DNA of 64,000 bases, from assembly GCF_000309385.1 (NCBI RefSeq), contig NZ_JH976537.1, positions 2,471,766-2,535,765 of the forward strand, in the 5' to 3' direction. Shown piece by piece: positions 45,757-55,034 of the stretch. A model generated the notes under the pieces. The model ran no database searches. It saw nothing but the letters and a program-made list of their open reading frames with translations, and was not told the DNA's origin. This DNA is from Nodosilinea nodulosa PCC 7104 (GTDB lineage Bacteria; Cyanobacteriota; Cyanobacteriia; Phormidesmidales; Phormidesmidaceae). Both the position numbers and the translations under genes were made by a program. Position 1 is the first letter of the stretch; each line of letters opens with the position of its first letter.

Positions 45757-47016
45757 CTACTCCACGACCAGGCGAGAGAGGCTGGTACCGGGATAGTAGT
45801 TGCCTAAAATTTGGGTGTAGCTGTAGCCCTTAGAAGCCAGTTCCATGGCGCCAGTCTGGCTCATGCCGCTGCCGCCGTGGGCCGCCTGCACGATCGCATC
45901 GGAGGCCGCGTATAGGGACTCCACGATGCCGCCGTTGTAGCTGACAAACTCGCCCGTGGTGGCAGCCACCGCTTGCTGGGTGGTATTGGTCTCTTTGGCA
46001 ATGCCCAGGTAGGCCTGGTAGCGCTGGGTGTTGTCGAGGTCGTAGGCGCGATCGGCGTAGCGCACGTGGTGCACCAGAGCGTAGGATCGGGCCGCCACCG
46101 CCTGGGCCTTGAGCGCTTCTATAGGCCAGTTGACATACATTTCGCTGCCAACCACGCTGCTGAGGTAGTCGTACAGCAGCACAAAGTTGACGGCCATCAG
46201 ACCAGAGCCGTCGGTAATGAGCAACACTCGGCCCTTGTACCAGCTGTCGCCCACGTATACATAGCCCCCTTCACCGGGTTCCAGCCAGACGGTGTTGGCC
46301 AGGGTGCAGCTACCGGCGGCCATGCCCGTTCCCTGGGGTCTGAGCACCACGCTGTTTTGGGCGCTCAGGTTGCAGTAGTTTTGGCCGCTCAAATCCATCA
46401 GATAGCCATCGACGGAGGTGGCAACCTCAAGGCTGGGTGAATTTTTGGCGATCGCAACCCGCATTTCAAGGTTGGCATCGATGGTTTTGCCCACATCGAC
46501 GCTGCTGGCAGCCTTGGCGGCGGGTGGAGCGGCGGGTTGAGGTACAGAAGGGGCGCTGCCCGAGGCACTCGCCGCAGCCGCGGGCGGGGCCTGCGGAGCA
46601 GAGGGGGCAGTGGATGCCGTAGGGGCGGTAGAGGCGGTAGTCTGAGGTGCTGTTTTGTCAGCAGTCTCCGGGGGCAGAGCAGCCTGCACCAGCAGCCGCC
46701 GCGCTCGGTACAAATCGACGATGGACTGACGCACCATGCCCGTAGATTGCCACAGGGCCGGGCGGAGGGTGCCAGACTTGCTGTTGGCGTGGCCGCCAAA
46801 GGGAGCGGCCGATACCTGAACCAGCAAAAGGCCCGCAAAGGCCAGGCCGCTAAATACCTTTAACCGCGCTGAGGAGCTGCTTGCAGCCCCAGGCAGCGGC
46901 CCCGGAGCGCCCGGCTTTGACCATCGCAGCGTTTTGAAGCTCAGCGGCTTGAGCCGGACCGATTTGAGCCGTACCGGCCGCAGCCTTGGTAGCCGAGCCT
47001 TCCAGAGATCTCTCAT
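45757..47016 (-). CDS. SpoIID/LytB domain protein
   Basis: The 419-residue protein (ATG 47016) has a basic N-terminus, a hydrophobic signal-anchor segment (LKVFSGLAFAGLLLVQVSAAPFG), a low-complexity Ala/Pro/Ser linker (about residues 105-165) and a C-terminal SpoIID domain. That domain contains MYVNWPIEALKAQAVAARSYAL, TTGEFVSYNGGIVESLYAASD and HGGSGMSQTGAMELASKGYSY. SpoIID-type proteins bind or cut peptidoglycan glycan strands. The segment between SYNGG and HGGSGMSQ is short compared with sporulation SpoIID, so the catalytic competence is uncertain. Confidence 0.85.
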   Translation of the reverse strand: MRDLWKARLPRLRPVRLKSVRLKPLSFKTLRWSKPGAPGPLPGAASSSSARLKVFSGLAFAGLLLVQVSAAPFGGHANSKSGTLRPALWQSTGMVRQSIVDLYRARRLLVQAALPPETADKTAPQTTASTAPTASTAPSAPQAPPAAAASASGSAPSVPQPAAPPAAKAASSVDVGKTIDANLEMRVAIAKNSPSLEVATSVDGYLMDLSGQNYCNLSAQNSVVLRPQGTGMAAGSCTLANTVWLEPGEGGYVYVGDSWYKGRVLLITDGSGLMAVNFVLLYDYLSSVVGSEMYVNWPIEALKAQAVAARSYALVHHVRYADRAYDLDNTQRYQAYLGIAKETNTTQQAVAATTGEFVSYNGGIVESLYAASDAIVQAAHGGSGMSQTGAMELASKGYSYTQILGNYYPGTSLSRLVVE

Positions 47017-47206
47017 GGTGGTTGAACCCAATCTCCACTCTTCACGCTAACGAAACCATGGCCGAAAGCCTTTTCCTATTTAAGGATAAACGTTAACAAA
47101 TGCGTCAATCGGGACACATTCGTAACATATACCCAAAGGAAGAGATCGCCGCAGCGGGGAAATTGTTCCCCAGGGAGTGGGTCAATACCGGGCCATTGCC
47201 GCCGGA

Positions 47207-47875
47207 CTAAAGCTCAGCCACCGAATTGAGGCCCACAATATCTTCGTAGGCCGCTGCAATGATACACACCGAGAGGGGCAGAGTCACCAGGAGACCCACG
47301 CCCAGCAGAATTGCCCCCGCAACATTGAGCAGAAAAATGACTATCAGCAGGGCAAAGAACGAGAACCACTTTTTGGTAACCAGCTTGCGGCTCATTTCCA
47401 TCGCCTGCCAAAAATCGGCGTTTTTGTCAATCACCAGAGGCTGGGCAAAGATATAGGCTACCGCCAGATAGATACCGGGCAAAATCAGCAGCACAAACCC
47501 GATCGCGGTCAGGATCGTGGATACTAACGCCGTCAAAAAGATCGGCAAAAATTTGTTGAATCCCAGAAAGAAATCGCCAAAGACAGCACTGCGACCCCGC
47601 GCCAGCTGAAAGGCCACAAAATAGTAGCCCGCCGTCAGGGCCGGAGCGACAATGTTAAAGGCAAGGTTAAGAATGCCGCCGCTTGGGCCGTCCCCACTTC
47701 TTGCCCCCAGGGGAAAGGGCAGCACCGAGATCACAACCTGAATCAAAAATAATAAAAGCGTAAACAGAATAAAAAGCGGTGCTTTTGATTTGAAGATTTC
47801 CCAGCCTCGGCTGAAATAATCGCCAATTTTAACCTCATAGTCTCGGTCGACTAAATCGGAACTAAAGCTACTCAT
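47207..47875 (-). CDS. multi-pass membrane protein of unknown function
   Basis: The 222-residue protein has a soluble N-terminal stretch (VKIGDYFSRGWEIFKSKAP) and about five membrane helices (LFILFTLLLFLIQVVISVLP; FLPIFLTALVSTILTAIGFVLLILPGIYLAVAYIFA; WFSFFALLIVIFLLNVAGAILLGVGLLVTLPLSVCII), with charged loops. It resembles DUF975/GPDPase-membrane-type proteins, but no function is assigned. Monocistronic. Confidence 0.72.
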   Translation of the reverse strand: MSSFSSDLVDRDYEVKIGDYFSRGWEIFKSKAPLFILFTLLLFLIQVVISVLPFPLGARSGDGPSGGILNLAFNIVAPALTAGYYFVAFQLARGRSAVFGDFFLGFNKFLPIFLTALVSTILTAIGFVLLILPGIYLAVAYIFAQPLVIDKNADFWQAMEMSRKLVTKKWFSFFALLIVIFLLNVAGAILLGVGLLVTLPLSVCIIAAAYEDIVGLNSVAEL

Positions 47876-48023
47876 AATCGTTCTCCAAAATCCCCAAAGA
47901 TTATGAGTAGAATAGCGGTTTCGCGTTAACTGGAGTTAACGCTGCGGCAAAAATTTACCTGCGATCGCTTAACCTGCCCCTGGCAGACCGCCAGCGGAGC
48001 GCCAAAGAGGTAGTATGCGAGAA

Positions 48024-48440
48024 TTAATCCACCACTGGGCTGCCGTGGTGATGGGTCATGTACCACTGCCCGGCCATGCGCTCAAACCCGTTGGTAGCCA
48101 TCGATCGGGCCTCCAGACGGCGATTGGCGAAGCGATCGGTTTCGGTAGCGCCACCGCTAATTTGCAGGACGTTTTCCACCAGCACCACAAAGGCCAGATC
48201 GCCGCTGACTTCGACGGTGAGAATGTCGGTGTCGATTTCGAGGTAGCTGGTGTTTTTGAAGATGCGCTCCCAGGCCTCACGGATATCGGGCCAGCCCTTG
48301 AGGGCATCGCGACCAGGGTGAATGCAGAGGCAGCCCATGCCCTTCGACCAGACCGCCTCCATGGCCTCTATGTCCTTCTTCTCAAAGGAGCGGTAAAAGG
48401 CCTTGTTTGTAGCCAAGACCAGGTCGCGATCGCCAGCCAT
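48024..48440 (-). CDS. SnoaL/NTF2-like domain protein
   Basis: The 138-residue protein (ATG 48440, preceded by GAGGA) has the cone-shaped NTF2 fold: ATNKAFYRSFEKKDIEAMEAVWSKGMGCLCIHPGRDALKGWPDIREAWERIF and a strand-rich C-terminus ending in QWYMTHHHGSPV. Such proteins are SnoaL-like (DUF4440-type) enzymes or small-molecule binders. Divergent from the ABC ATPase gene, about 106 bp between starts. Confidence 0.8.
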   Translation of the reverse strand: MAGDRDLVLATNKAFYRSFEKKDIEAMEAVWSKGMGCLCIHPGRDALKGWPDIREAWERIFKNTSYLEIDTDILTVEVSGDLAFVVLVENVLQISGGATETDRFANRRLEARSMATNGFERMAGQWYMTHHHGSPVVD

Positions 48441-48546
48441 AGGGTCCTCACTGATAAGATACAGGGGCGTTTCCCTGCCTCCTGTCTTGAGCATAACCAA
48501 CAGCAGGGGGAGGCAGCCACCTCCTGCCCCAAAGTTGCCCAATTGC

Positions 48547-49470
48547 ATGCTAAAGCTTGAAAATCTTTGTAAGCGCTACGGCTCTAAGGCGGTGCTGCAA
48601 GACCTCAGCCTCGACCTCCAGCCGGGGGAAGTCTACGGCCTGCTAGGCCCCAACGGGGCGGGCAAAACCACCACCATCAACATTATCTGCGGGCTGCTCA
48701 AGGCCGACAGCGGGACGGTCACCATCGGCGGACGGCCAGCGGGAGAGGCCACCAAGGCCTGGGTGGGGGTGACGCCCCAGAGCAATCTGCTCTACGGCAG
48801 CCTCACCTGTAGCGACAATCTGTTCTTTTTTGGCCGCCTCTACGGCCTGAGCCGCAAAGACTGCCTGCGGCGCATCGATGTCTGCCTGGAGGCGGTCGAC
48901 CTGCTGGAGCAAAAGCACACCCCCGTCGAGCGCCTCAGCGGCGGTATGCAGCGGCGGCTGAGTATGGCGGCGTCGATGCTGCACCGTCCCAAGCTGGTGA
49001 TTCTAGACGAACCGACCACCGGGCTGGATATCGAAGCGCGCCAGGAGCTGTGGCAGCTGATTCGCCAGTTCAAAGCGCTGGGGGTGACGGTGCTGCTGAC
49101 CTCCCACCTGCTCAATGAGGTCGAGCGGCTGTGCCAGCGAATTGGCATTTTGCGCCAGGGGCAGCTGCTGGCCGAGGGCACCCTGGCGGAGCTGCGATCG
49201 CGCATTCCGGCCCGCGAGGTGGTCACCGTTGAGACTCGCGACCCCGAGGGGGCGATCGCCCGCGCCCGGCAGCTGGGTTACCCCCACCGCACCTACGGCG
49301 GCGACCTGGCTTTTTGGGTGCCCGAGCCGCTCGAGCTCAAGGAATTAATCAATCGCTTCGAAGGCATTCCCCTCGACTCCATTGCCCGTAGCCCGGTCAG
49401 GCTAGAGCACGTCTACCTCGAAGTCACCCGCCCATCGAGCGCGGGGGCTGGGTCCGCAGGGGCAGAGTAG
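48547..49470 (+). CDS. ABC transporter ATP-binding protein
   Basis: The 307-residue ATPase (ATG 48547) shows Walker A GPNGAGKTTT, the signature LSGGMQRRLS and Walker B LVILDEPTTGLD, followed by the switch His in LLTSHLL. A C-terminal extension of about 85 residues (VVTVETRDPEGAIARARQLGYPHR) resembles DrrA/CcmA-type drug or polymer exporters. No permease gene is adjacent; the partner must be encoded elsewhere. Confidence 0.92.
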   Translation: MLKLENLCKRYGSKAVLQDLSLDLQPGEVYGLLGPNGAGKTTTINIICGLLKADSGTVTIGGRPAGEATKAWVGVTPQSNLLYGSLTCSDNLFFFGRLYGLSRKDCLRRIDVCLEAVDLLEQKHTPVERLSGGMQRRLSMAASMLHRPKLVILDEPTTGLDIEARQELWQLIRQFKALGVTVLLTSHLLNEVERLCQRIGILRQGQLLAEGTLAELRSRIPAREVVTVETRDPEGAIARARQLGYPHRTYGGDLAFWVPEPLELKELINRFEGIPLDSIARSPVRLEHVYLEVTRPSSAGAGSAGAE

Positions 49471-49504
49471 ACTGCGGCGCAAGTGGGGGGGCTATTGCCA
49501 ATTG

Positions 49505-49566
49505 CGAGGGAGCAGGGGGCGAGGGAGCTGGGGAGCTAGGGAGCTGGGGAGCTGGAATAGTCGGCA
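49505..49566. repeat. repeat R2, copy 3 (left part, interrupted by a MITE)
   Basis: GAGGGAGCAGGGGGCGAGG and GGGAGCTAGGGAGC runs lead to GAGCTGGAATAGTCGGCA, which matches copy 1. The expected continuation resumes at 49669-49690 (TATTTCAGACTTCGTGTACTAGG) on the far side of MITE copy C. Confidence 0.65.
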
Positions 49567-49668
49567 TAAAGCAATCGTCACGTTGGTTATGACGTTCAGA
49601 AACCCTATGAGCGTTCAAACGTTCGAACGTTCATAGGAGACATGTCTTAACCAGACTGGCCACAGCTA
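49567..49668. mobile_element. MITE copy C, 102 bp, inserted in repeat R2
   Basis: TA at each end (49567-49568 and 49667-49668) encloses inward-facing terminal repeats AAGCAATCGTCACGTTGGTTA and TAGCTGTGGCCAGTCTGGTTA (from the right). A near-perfect 32-bp palindrome (CTATGAGCGTTCAAAC and its complement, 14 of 16 pairs) spans 49605-49636. The flanks GTCGGCA and TTTCAGACTTCG join to the R2 sequence seen without an insertion at 21630-21650. It is non-coding. Confidence 0.87.
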
Positions 49669-49694
49669 TATTTCAGACTTCGTGTACTAGGCGT

Positions 49695-50930
49695 TTAGCT
49701 GCGGCTAAACCGACCGCTGGCACCTACGCAGAGGCCCGCCAGCAGAAAAGCCAGGGCTGCCCCCAGGGTGTTGCCCGTCAGCGACAGGCCGCCGCTGCCC
49801 AGCAGCATGCCCCCCAGGCTGGCGGCCAGTGCCCCACCGCTGAAGTAAATGCCCGTGCCCAGTCCCGCCCGCGCTGGCGACACCATGCCCAAAGCGAAGG
49901 GCAGCGTACCGTTGGAGACCAGGCTGAGGGATGCCCCAAACAGGGCCGCCAGCAGCACCCCCACCAGGGTGCTGGACAGAATGCCGACCGCGATCGCCAG
50001 GGCGGCCATGGCGCTCAGCCCCAGGATCATCGCTCGGCGGTTGCCCAGGCGCATGGCCAGCTGTCCGGCGGGCAGGGCGGTGAGGGCCAGAGCCACAAAC
50101 AGGGAGCCTAGCACCAGGGCGGTATTGCCCTCCGGCACCCGCTGGGCGATCGCCATCGGCAGCGCCGTCATCACCAGCCGAAAGCCCAGGGCCACCCCCA
50201 CTCCCGCCCCAAATACCAGGGCGAGCCCGGTCCAGGGCGATCGATCAGCAGAGGGCTCAGAACGCTGGGCAGCGGGCCGAACATCCTGCCCTTGGCTGGC
50301 CTGCTCTAGGCTGGCCTTATCCACGCTGGCAATACCGTTGGGCTGGGCCAGACCGAGGGCGATCGCCGCCAGCAGCAGCACCCCCGACCCGGCGGTAAAC
50401 GCCACCCAAGGCCCCAGGCCCAGAATAAACTGGTTTGCCAGCGGCCCCATCGCCCCAGCCAACCCGCCCACCAGGGTGAGAATGCTGGCCGCCTGGGGCA
50501 GGCGGGTGCCGACGGCGTAGCGCCCCAGCAGCGACATTGCCGGGCTGCGAAACACCGTCATCGCCAAGGCCCAGGCCACCAGCAGCAGCGGCAGCCCCCA
50601 GCGCAGCAGCCCCTGTCCCCACAGCAGGGTAGTGGGCAGCAGCACAAAAATACCCGCCGACAGCAGTACCCCCAGGCTGATGATGGGCAGGCGAGTGCCA
50701 ATGCGGTGCTGCATCTGGTCAGAGAAGGTGCCCATCAGGGGTTCCATCACCATGGCCAGCAGGTTTTCGACAATTAACAAACCAGTGGCTAATTTTAGGG
50801 GCAGCCCCAAACTGGTCAGCAATTCCCCCAGATACAGGTTATAGATCACCCACAGCAGGGAAATTGCCCCCTGCACCAGGGCCAGGCCCCAAACTGGAGC
50901 CCAAACAATCGATGACGTACGTGTGGCCAT
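49695..50930 (-). CDS. major facilitator superfamily transporter
   Basis: The 411-residue protein has about 12 hydrophobic helices in two halves. The loop 2-3 signature appears as EPLMGTFSDQMQHRIGTRLP, and the equivalent in the second half is ALPAGQLAMRLGNRRAM. A central cytoplasmic loop (about residues 190-235) is polar. The substrate is not predictable. It converges with the ABC ATPase gene. Confidence 0.88.
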   Translation of the reverse strand: MATRTSSIVWAPVWGLALVQGAISLLWVIYNLYLGELLTSLGLPLKLATGLLIVENLLAMVMEPLMGTFSDQMQHRIGTRLPIISLGVLLSAGIFVLLPTTLLWGQGLLRWGLPLLLVAWALAMTVFRSPAMSLLGRYAVGTRLPQAASILTLVGGLAGAMGPLANQFILGLGPWVAFTAGSGVLLLAAIALGLAQPNGIASVDKASLEQASQGQDVRPAAQRSEPSADRSPWTGLALVFGAGVGVALGFRLVMTALPMAIAQRVPEGNTALVLGSLFVALALTALPAGQLAMRLGNRRAMILGLSAMAALAIAVGILSSTLVGVLLAALFGASLSLVSNGTLPFALGMVSPARAGLGTGIYFSGGALAASLGGMLLGSGGLSLTGNTLGAALAFLLAGLCVGASGRFSRS

Positions 50931-51032
50931 AGAGCGGTGTCGGAGCGCGAAGACAAAGACCAGCCCCAGGGAACAGAGCCCTTGGCAAGCGGCAGGGAAC
51001 GGGTACCCATGCCAAAATCGCGGGGTTTGGTA

Positions 51033-52436
51033 TCAAGACCTTAGCTCTTCGACCACCATCGCCGCCAGCTTTGCCGCCGCCCCCGCTTCGCCCCGCACCG
51101 ATCGCAGGTCTCGGCGCATGGCCTCTAGAGCCGAGGGATCGTCCAAATAGCTCACCACCTGGGCCGCCACCGCCGACGGCTTCAGCGGGCCGATTAGCTC
51201 CGGTATCACCGCCCGCTTGGCCCAAATATTGGGCCAGGCAAACAGTCGTCCTTCCTTATATATTTGGCGCAGTATTAAAGTGTTAATTATTTTGGCGAAG
51301 CGGTCTCCCACCAGGGGCAGATTGGCCAACAGCCCAGGAATGCCGTCCCAGGCTTTCATCGCCTCTAGCTTTTGGGTGGGCAGCAGCACCATCATCGGCA
51401 CGCCGAGGGATCCTAACTCTGCCGTGTTGGCCCCAACGGTGGTAATACAAAACTGCATCTGGCTCATCACGTCGTAGGCGGGGTGGCCTGGCCACAGCAT
51501 CACCTCTAGGCCGCTGGGGGTGCGCAGCCGGGGCAGGGGTGCCTCTGCCGACTCCAACTCTGCCCTCTCCAACTCTGCTCTCTCCAACTCGGGCGTCCCC
51601 GAATCTGCGTCGACCAGCTCCGCCGTGGCTGCCCCCTCAAACAGGCGAGCATCCGGATTTTGGGCCGCGTCGGCAAACTGGGCCAGCGCCTCCAGCGACA
51701 GCATCGGCGCCACCGGAATCACAAACTGGGTTTGGGGTCGCAGCTGGTGGATAGCTTCGGCGATGCCCAGGCAAAAGGGCAAGCCGACGCTGAGCTTGTT
51801 TTTCTTGGACCCCGGCATGATGCCAATCAGGTCGCAGTCGGGCCGCAGATGGAGGCGATCGCGCACCCCCTCAATATCCGCCGCATCTCCCTGCACGTCG
51901 GCCATCAGGTCGCCAATCACCTGGCACTTGTGGCGAAACTCCATCGGGGCCGCCTCGACAATCGACGGCGTCATGCAGCCGAAGCGATCGATCCAGCCGT
52001 GCCAGCGGGCGTCCCACTCGGCATAGATCACGGTGCGGTAGCCCAGGCGACGGCCCACCACCACCGGGTAGATCTGGTCGCCGCCCAAAAACAGCACCAC
52101 CCCGCGCGATCGCCAGTCCCAGTTTTCTGCGGTCTTGCCCCTCAGCAAAAAGGAGAAGAAATGCTCCGGTCCCTGAACGCGATCGACCTCTGGCAGGCTG
52201 CGGGCTATCTCGGCTTCGCGGCCCGAGGCGTTGGCGCAGGGCGACAGCACGACGGAAATGCGGGCCTGACTGGCATCGGGCAGCTGCTGCCGGAGCGATC
52301 GCACCACCGGACGCACCCAGGTCGAAATTTCCCCCGGCCCGTTGGACAAAATCAAAATATCGCTGGGGAACGAAGATGTAAGCCCTGCGGGGGAGGCGTC
52401 GTGATCTGAGGTCGAATTGGCCTGGTCAAAGCCCAT
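51033..52436 (-). CDS. lipid-A-disaccharide synthase-like protein
   Basis: The 467-residue protein (ATG 52436) has the two-domain glycosyltransferase-B style of LpxB relatives: SNGPGEISTWVRPVVRSLRQ near the N-terminus, FLGGDQIYPVVVGRRLGYRTVIYAE, IGIMPGSKKNKLSVGLPFCLGI and a C-terminal FITTVGANTAELGSLGVP-like sugar-nucleotide site (here CITTVGANTAELGSLGVPMMVLLPT). An internal segment (about residues 291-305, LERAELERAELESAE) is a recent tandem repeat of short codon units. Cyanobacterial versions are a distinct family whose product is unclear, because most cyanobacteria lack true Kdo-lipid A. Confidence 0.85.
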   Translation of the reverse strand: MGFDQANSTSDHDASPAGLTSSFPSDILILSNGPGEISTWVRPVVRSLRQQLPDASQARISVVLSPCANASGREAEIARSLPEVDRVQGPEHFFSFLLRGKTAENWDWRSRGVVLFLGGDQIYPVVVGRRLGYRTVIYAEWDARWHGWIDRFGCMTPSIVEAAPMEFRHKCQVIGDLMADVQGDAADIEGVRDRLHLRPDCDLIGIMPGSKKNKLSVGLPFCLGIAEAIHQLRPQTQFVIPVAPMLSLEALAQFADAAQNPDARLFEGAATAELVDADSGTPELERAELERAELESAEAPLPRLRTPSGLEVMLWPGHPAYDVMSQMQFCITTVGANTAELGSLGVPMMVLLPTQKLEAMKAWDGIPGLLANLPLVGDRFAKIINTLILRQIYKEGRLFAWPNIWAKRAVIPELIGPLKPSAVAAQVVSYLDDPSALEAMRRDLRSVRGEAGAAAKLAAMVVEELRS

Positions 52437-53188
52437 GGAAGGGGTGTCTCTCAATAACGCCCTATTTTAGCTAGAACGGGTTGACAGCGAGATTCGCCTC
52501 CTCGGTCAGAAGCAGTAAGCCTGCGGGGAACACATCAAGCCAGTTCAATCTACCTTTCGCAATACAACGATACGTAATTTAAACTACAGAGCAGCTTTCT
52601 CAGAATCGGGCGGCCTAGCTCTACAGCTCTCATAGAGACCTATAGATCCCCAAAATCTTTATAGGCAGAGAACTCCGTCTGGGCTGTCAAAAGTTGCCTG
52701 AGGAACTATAGCGTTCCCTAAAACGCCATTTCTGAGAATGATGATAAGCACTGTTACAATTCAGCGACTTCCTTCAGGATCGTTGTCGGCGCCTGATCCC
52801 GGTGCTAACGTCTGAGTCATGGTTCGAATGGTCTTTTGCGAAGGAGAGCTATACCCATGATCCAAGCTCATCGAGCATTCCATTAAACAGGTTAAGGATT
52901 GGCCATCTCGGGCCAGTCTTGCAGCTATTGCCCCTAGGGTTCGAATGGCCGTCATGATTCCGTTCAGCCCGCCCTATCCCCCGGCCTTGGCCCAATTACC
53001 TCATCAGCACCCTGGGCTAGGGGGACATTCTCACCGATGAGAGCGTGGTTATTCAAGTCCATTTTCCGGCTGTCCCTAGACTGGGCCGTAACCCGGATGG
53101 CACCGAGCACGCGAGTCATCTTCGAGCTTTTCAAGCTAAGTCTTAAACACGCTGACTGAAACATTTCAGGCTCAGCAGGAGGTTTTCT
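52437..53188. other. intergenic region, possible degenerate coding
   Basis: No full gene is visible in these 752 bp. An ATG at 52857 with AAGGAG 9 nt upstream opens only nine codons (ending TAA at 52886). In a neighbouring frame, about 57 protein-like codons follow (SKLIEHSIKQVKDWPSR at the start). This could be a leader peptide or a small decayed gene. A GTTACAATTC word near 52752 and CCTATA/TATAGG arms near 52640-52665 may be promoter elements of the SDR gene. Confidence 0.4.
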
Positions 53189-53995
53189 ATGCTTTTTCAC
53201 GGTAAAACTGCTCTGATTACCGGTGCATCGCGCGGCATTGGCCGCGCCATTGCCCACGCCCTGGCCCGCCAGGGTATGCAGCGTATTTTGCTGGTGGCCC
53301 GCAACGCCCAGCGCCTAGAGACCGTGGCCGAGGAGGTGCGGCAGCTGGGGGCAGAAGCCATAGTGCTGCCGGTCGATTTGACCGACCCGATTCGCGCCAA
53401 TGTGGTGATTGCCCGCGCCTGGCAGCACCACGGCCCGGTCCATCTGCTGATCAACTGTGCTGGGGTGGCGTACCAGGCCCCGTTTTTGCAGGCCAAGCTG
53501 CCCCAGGTGCAGTCGGAGATTTCAACCAACCTAATTGGTCTGTACACCGTAACGCGCCTGGTTGCCCGGCGCATGGCCACCCGCCGCGAGGGCTGCATTG
53601 TCAATGTGTCTAGCCTGATGGGCAAGGTTGCCGCCCCCACCATGGCCACCTACTCGGCGACCAAATTTGCCATTGTGGGCTTTACCCAGGCCCTGCGCAG
53701 CGAGCTAGCGCCCCACCGGGTGCGAGTGGTGTCGCTGCTGCCCTCGCTAACCGACACCGACATGGTCAAGGAGTTCGACTGGTTTCGCGGGGTGCAGCCC
53801 TCAACCCCCGACCAGGTGGCCGAGGCCCTGGTGCGCGGGCTAAACCAGGGCAAATCTGAGATTGTGGTGGGCTGGCAGAGCCACGCCGCCCTGTGGGCTC
53901 AGCGGCTGGTGCCCTGGCTGGTCGAACCGATGATTCAGCTGTTGGCACCGACCAAGCCAGCCCAGGTACGCCAGCGGCCAGTGCGATCGACTTAA
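53189..53995 (+). CDS. short-chain dehydrogenase/reductase
   Basis: The 268-residue protein has the SDR cofactor motif ALITGASRGIGRAIAHALAR (TGxxxGxG), the NAG-type motif INCAGV and the catalytic Ser-Tyr-Lys in NVSSLMGKVAAPTMATYSATKFAIVG. The C-terminus has a hydrophobic, possibly membrane-associated stretch (LWAQRLVPWLVEPMIQLLAP). It reduces or oxidises an unknown alcohol/ketone, likely with NADPH. The ATG follows AGGAGGTTTTCT. Confidence 0.9.
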   Translation: MLFHGKTALITGASRGIGRAIAHALARQGMQRILLVARNAQRLETVAEEVRQLGAEAIVLPVDLTDPIRANVVIARAWQHHGPVHLLINCAGVAYQAPFLQAKLPQVQSEISTNLIGLYTVTRLVARRMATRREGCIVNVSSLMGKVAAPTMATYSATKFAIVGFTQALRSELAPHRVRVVSLLPSLTDTDMVKEFDWFRGVQPSTPDQVAEALVRGLNQGKSEIVVGWQSHAALWAQRLVPWLVEPMIQLLAPTKPAQVRQRPVRST

Positions 53996-54027
53996 ACCAG
54001 GCGGGCGACTTCGCCCCGGGTGATGCG

Positions 54028-54073
54028 TTGCCGCGCCGGATAGGCAGTGCTCTTTGCCTGTCCGGCGCGGCAA
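54028..54073. terminator. strong hairpin between SDR and Fur genes
   Basis: Arms of 19 nt (TTGCCGCGCCGGATAGGCA and its complement with one G-T mismatch) flank an 8-nt loop. The very stable stem sits between convergent genes, and could stop transcription from both sides, but no T-run is present. Confidence 0.65.
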
Positions 54074-54106
54074 TGGGTCTGGGTAAGCGGCATGGCCACC
54101 TGCCCC

Positions 54107-54550
54107 CTACTTGATCGCAGCCGTGGTACCAAAAAAATCGATGCGATAGTCAGTAATGGTCACCCCAGTCTGCGCTTCGATCTGCTGGATTAGATCGGCG
54201 GGTAAGGTCACCTGGATATCGATAATTTCGTCGGTGTCGAGGCAGTTGATATGGCTGTGGGAGTCGCTCAGGTGGCCGTAAAGGCGACCATCGGCCCGCT
54301 CCACGCACTCAATAATGCCCTGCTCTGAGAGGGCATCAAGGTTTTGGTAAACGGAGGTGTGGCCAATTTCGCGGCCCTGCTGGTTGAGGCGATTGTAAAT
54401 TTCACGGGCGGAAAGGTGGCCCTGGTGTTGCCAGAGCAACTCTAAAATGTAGCGCCGCTGCCGACTCAGCCGCATGCCAAGGGCCTGACAGCGCTCAATG
54501 GCGCTATCTAGGGAGGTGATGGGCTGATTGAGGGCGGCCTGCTCATCCAT
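54107..54550 (-). CDS. Fur family transcriptional regulator
   Basis: The 147-residue protein has the Fur winged helix (RLSRQRRYILELLWQHQGHLSAREIYNRLNQQGREIGHTSVYQNLDALSEQGIIE, in parts) and a dimerisation domain with metal ligands in YGHLSDSHSHINCLDTDEIIDI. The usual CxxC pairs of structural zinc are absent. This form resembles the PerR/FurC type of cyanobacteria, which senses peroxide, but classification needs alignment. Convergent with the SDR gene, separated by a strong hairpin. Confidence 0.88.
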   Translation of the reverse strand: MDEQAALNQPITSLDSAIERCQALGMRLSRQRRYILELLWQHQGHLSAREIYNRLNQQGREIGHTSVYQNLDALSEQGIIECVERADGRLYGHLSDSHSHINCLDTDEIIDIQVTLPADLIQQIEAQTGVTITDYRIDFFGTTAAIK

Positions 54551-55034
54551 AGCGGAAGATATAATTCATAGTCAGTACCACTTTAACTTGTTTGAAAGAA
54601 CAGTGTCTATAACTACAACTACAGGAACTGTAGAAACGGCAGAATTAAAAGGATTGTACTGGCGAAGCCCCAGAATATAACCTGCATTCCCTTCTTTAGG
54701 AGTGGGTGCGAATGGGTGGGCCAAGGCAGCATGGGCTAGCGATAGGGTAACCCATGGGGACGCTGAGTTCTGGGCTTCAACCCAAGCTACATCTGCATTC
54801 TTTTCCCCAAGCAGCCACAACAGCAACGGCATATCGACCTGCAGACGGGCCTGGCAAGTTCGGTAGCTTCCAGCGTTTTTTGCCGCTGCCACCACGGCAA
54901 AGGGTGGGGATGCGATCGCACCCGCTAGCGCTGAAGGTTTGTTAAATTTTCGTTCTGCTCCAATCCTTGGTGGCGGCGAACTCTCTCTGTCTGTGGGTAA
55001 ACTAAAGCCTGGGCTTTGCAAGGGGATAAGCCAG

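Noticed and set aside
52857..52886. Nine-codon frame as a firm leader peptide
   Set aside because: Only the ribosome binding site supports it; there is no run of regulatory codons and no terminator/antiterminator pair that I can see.
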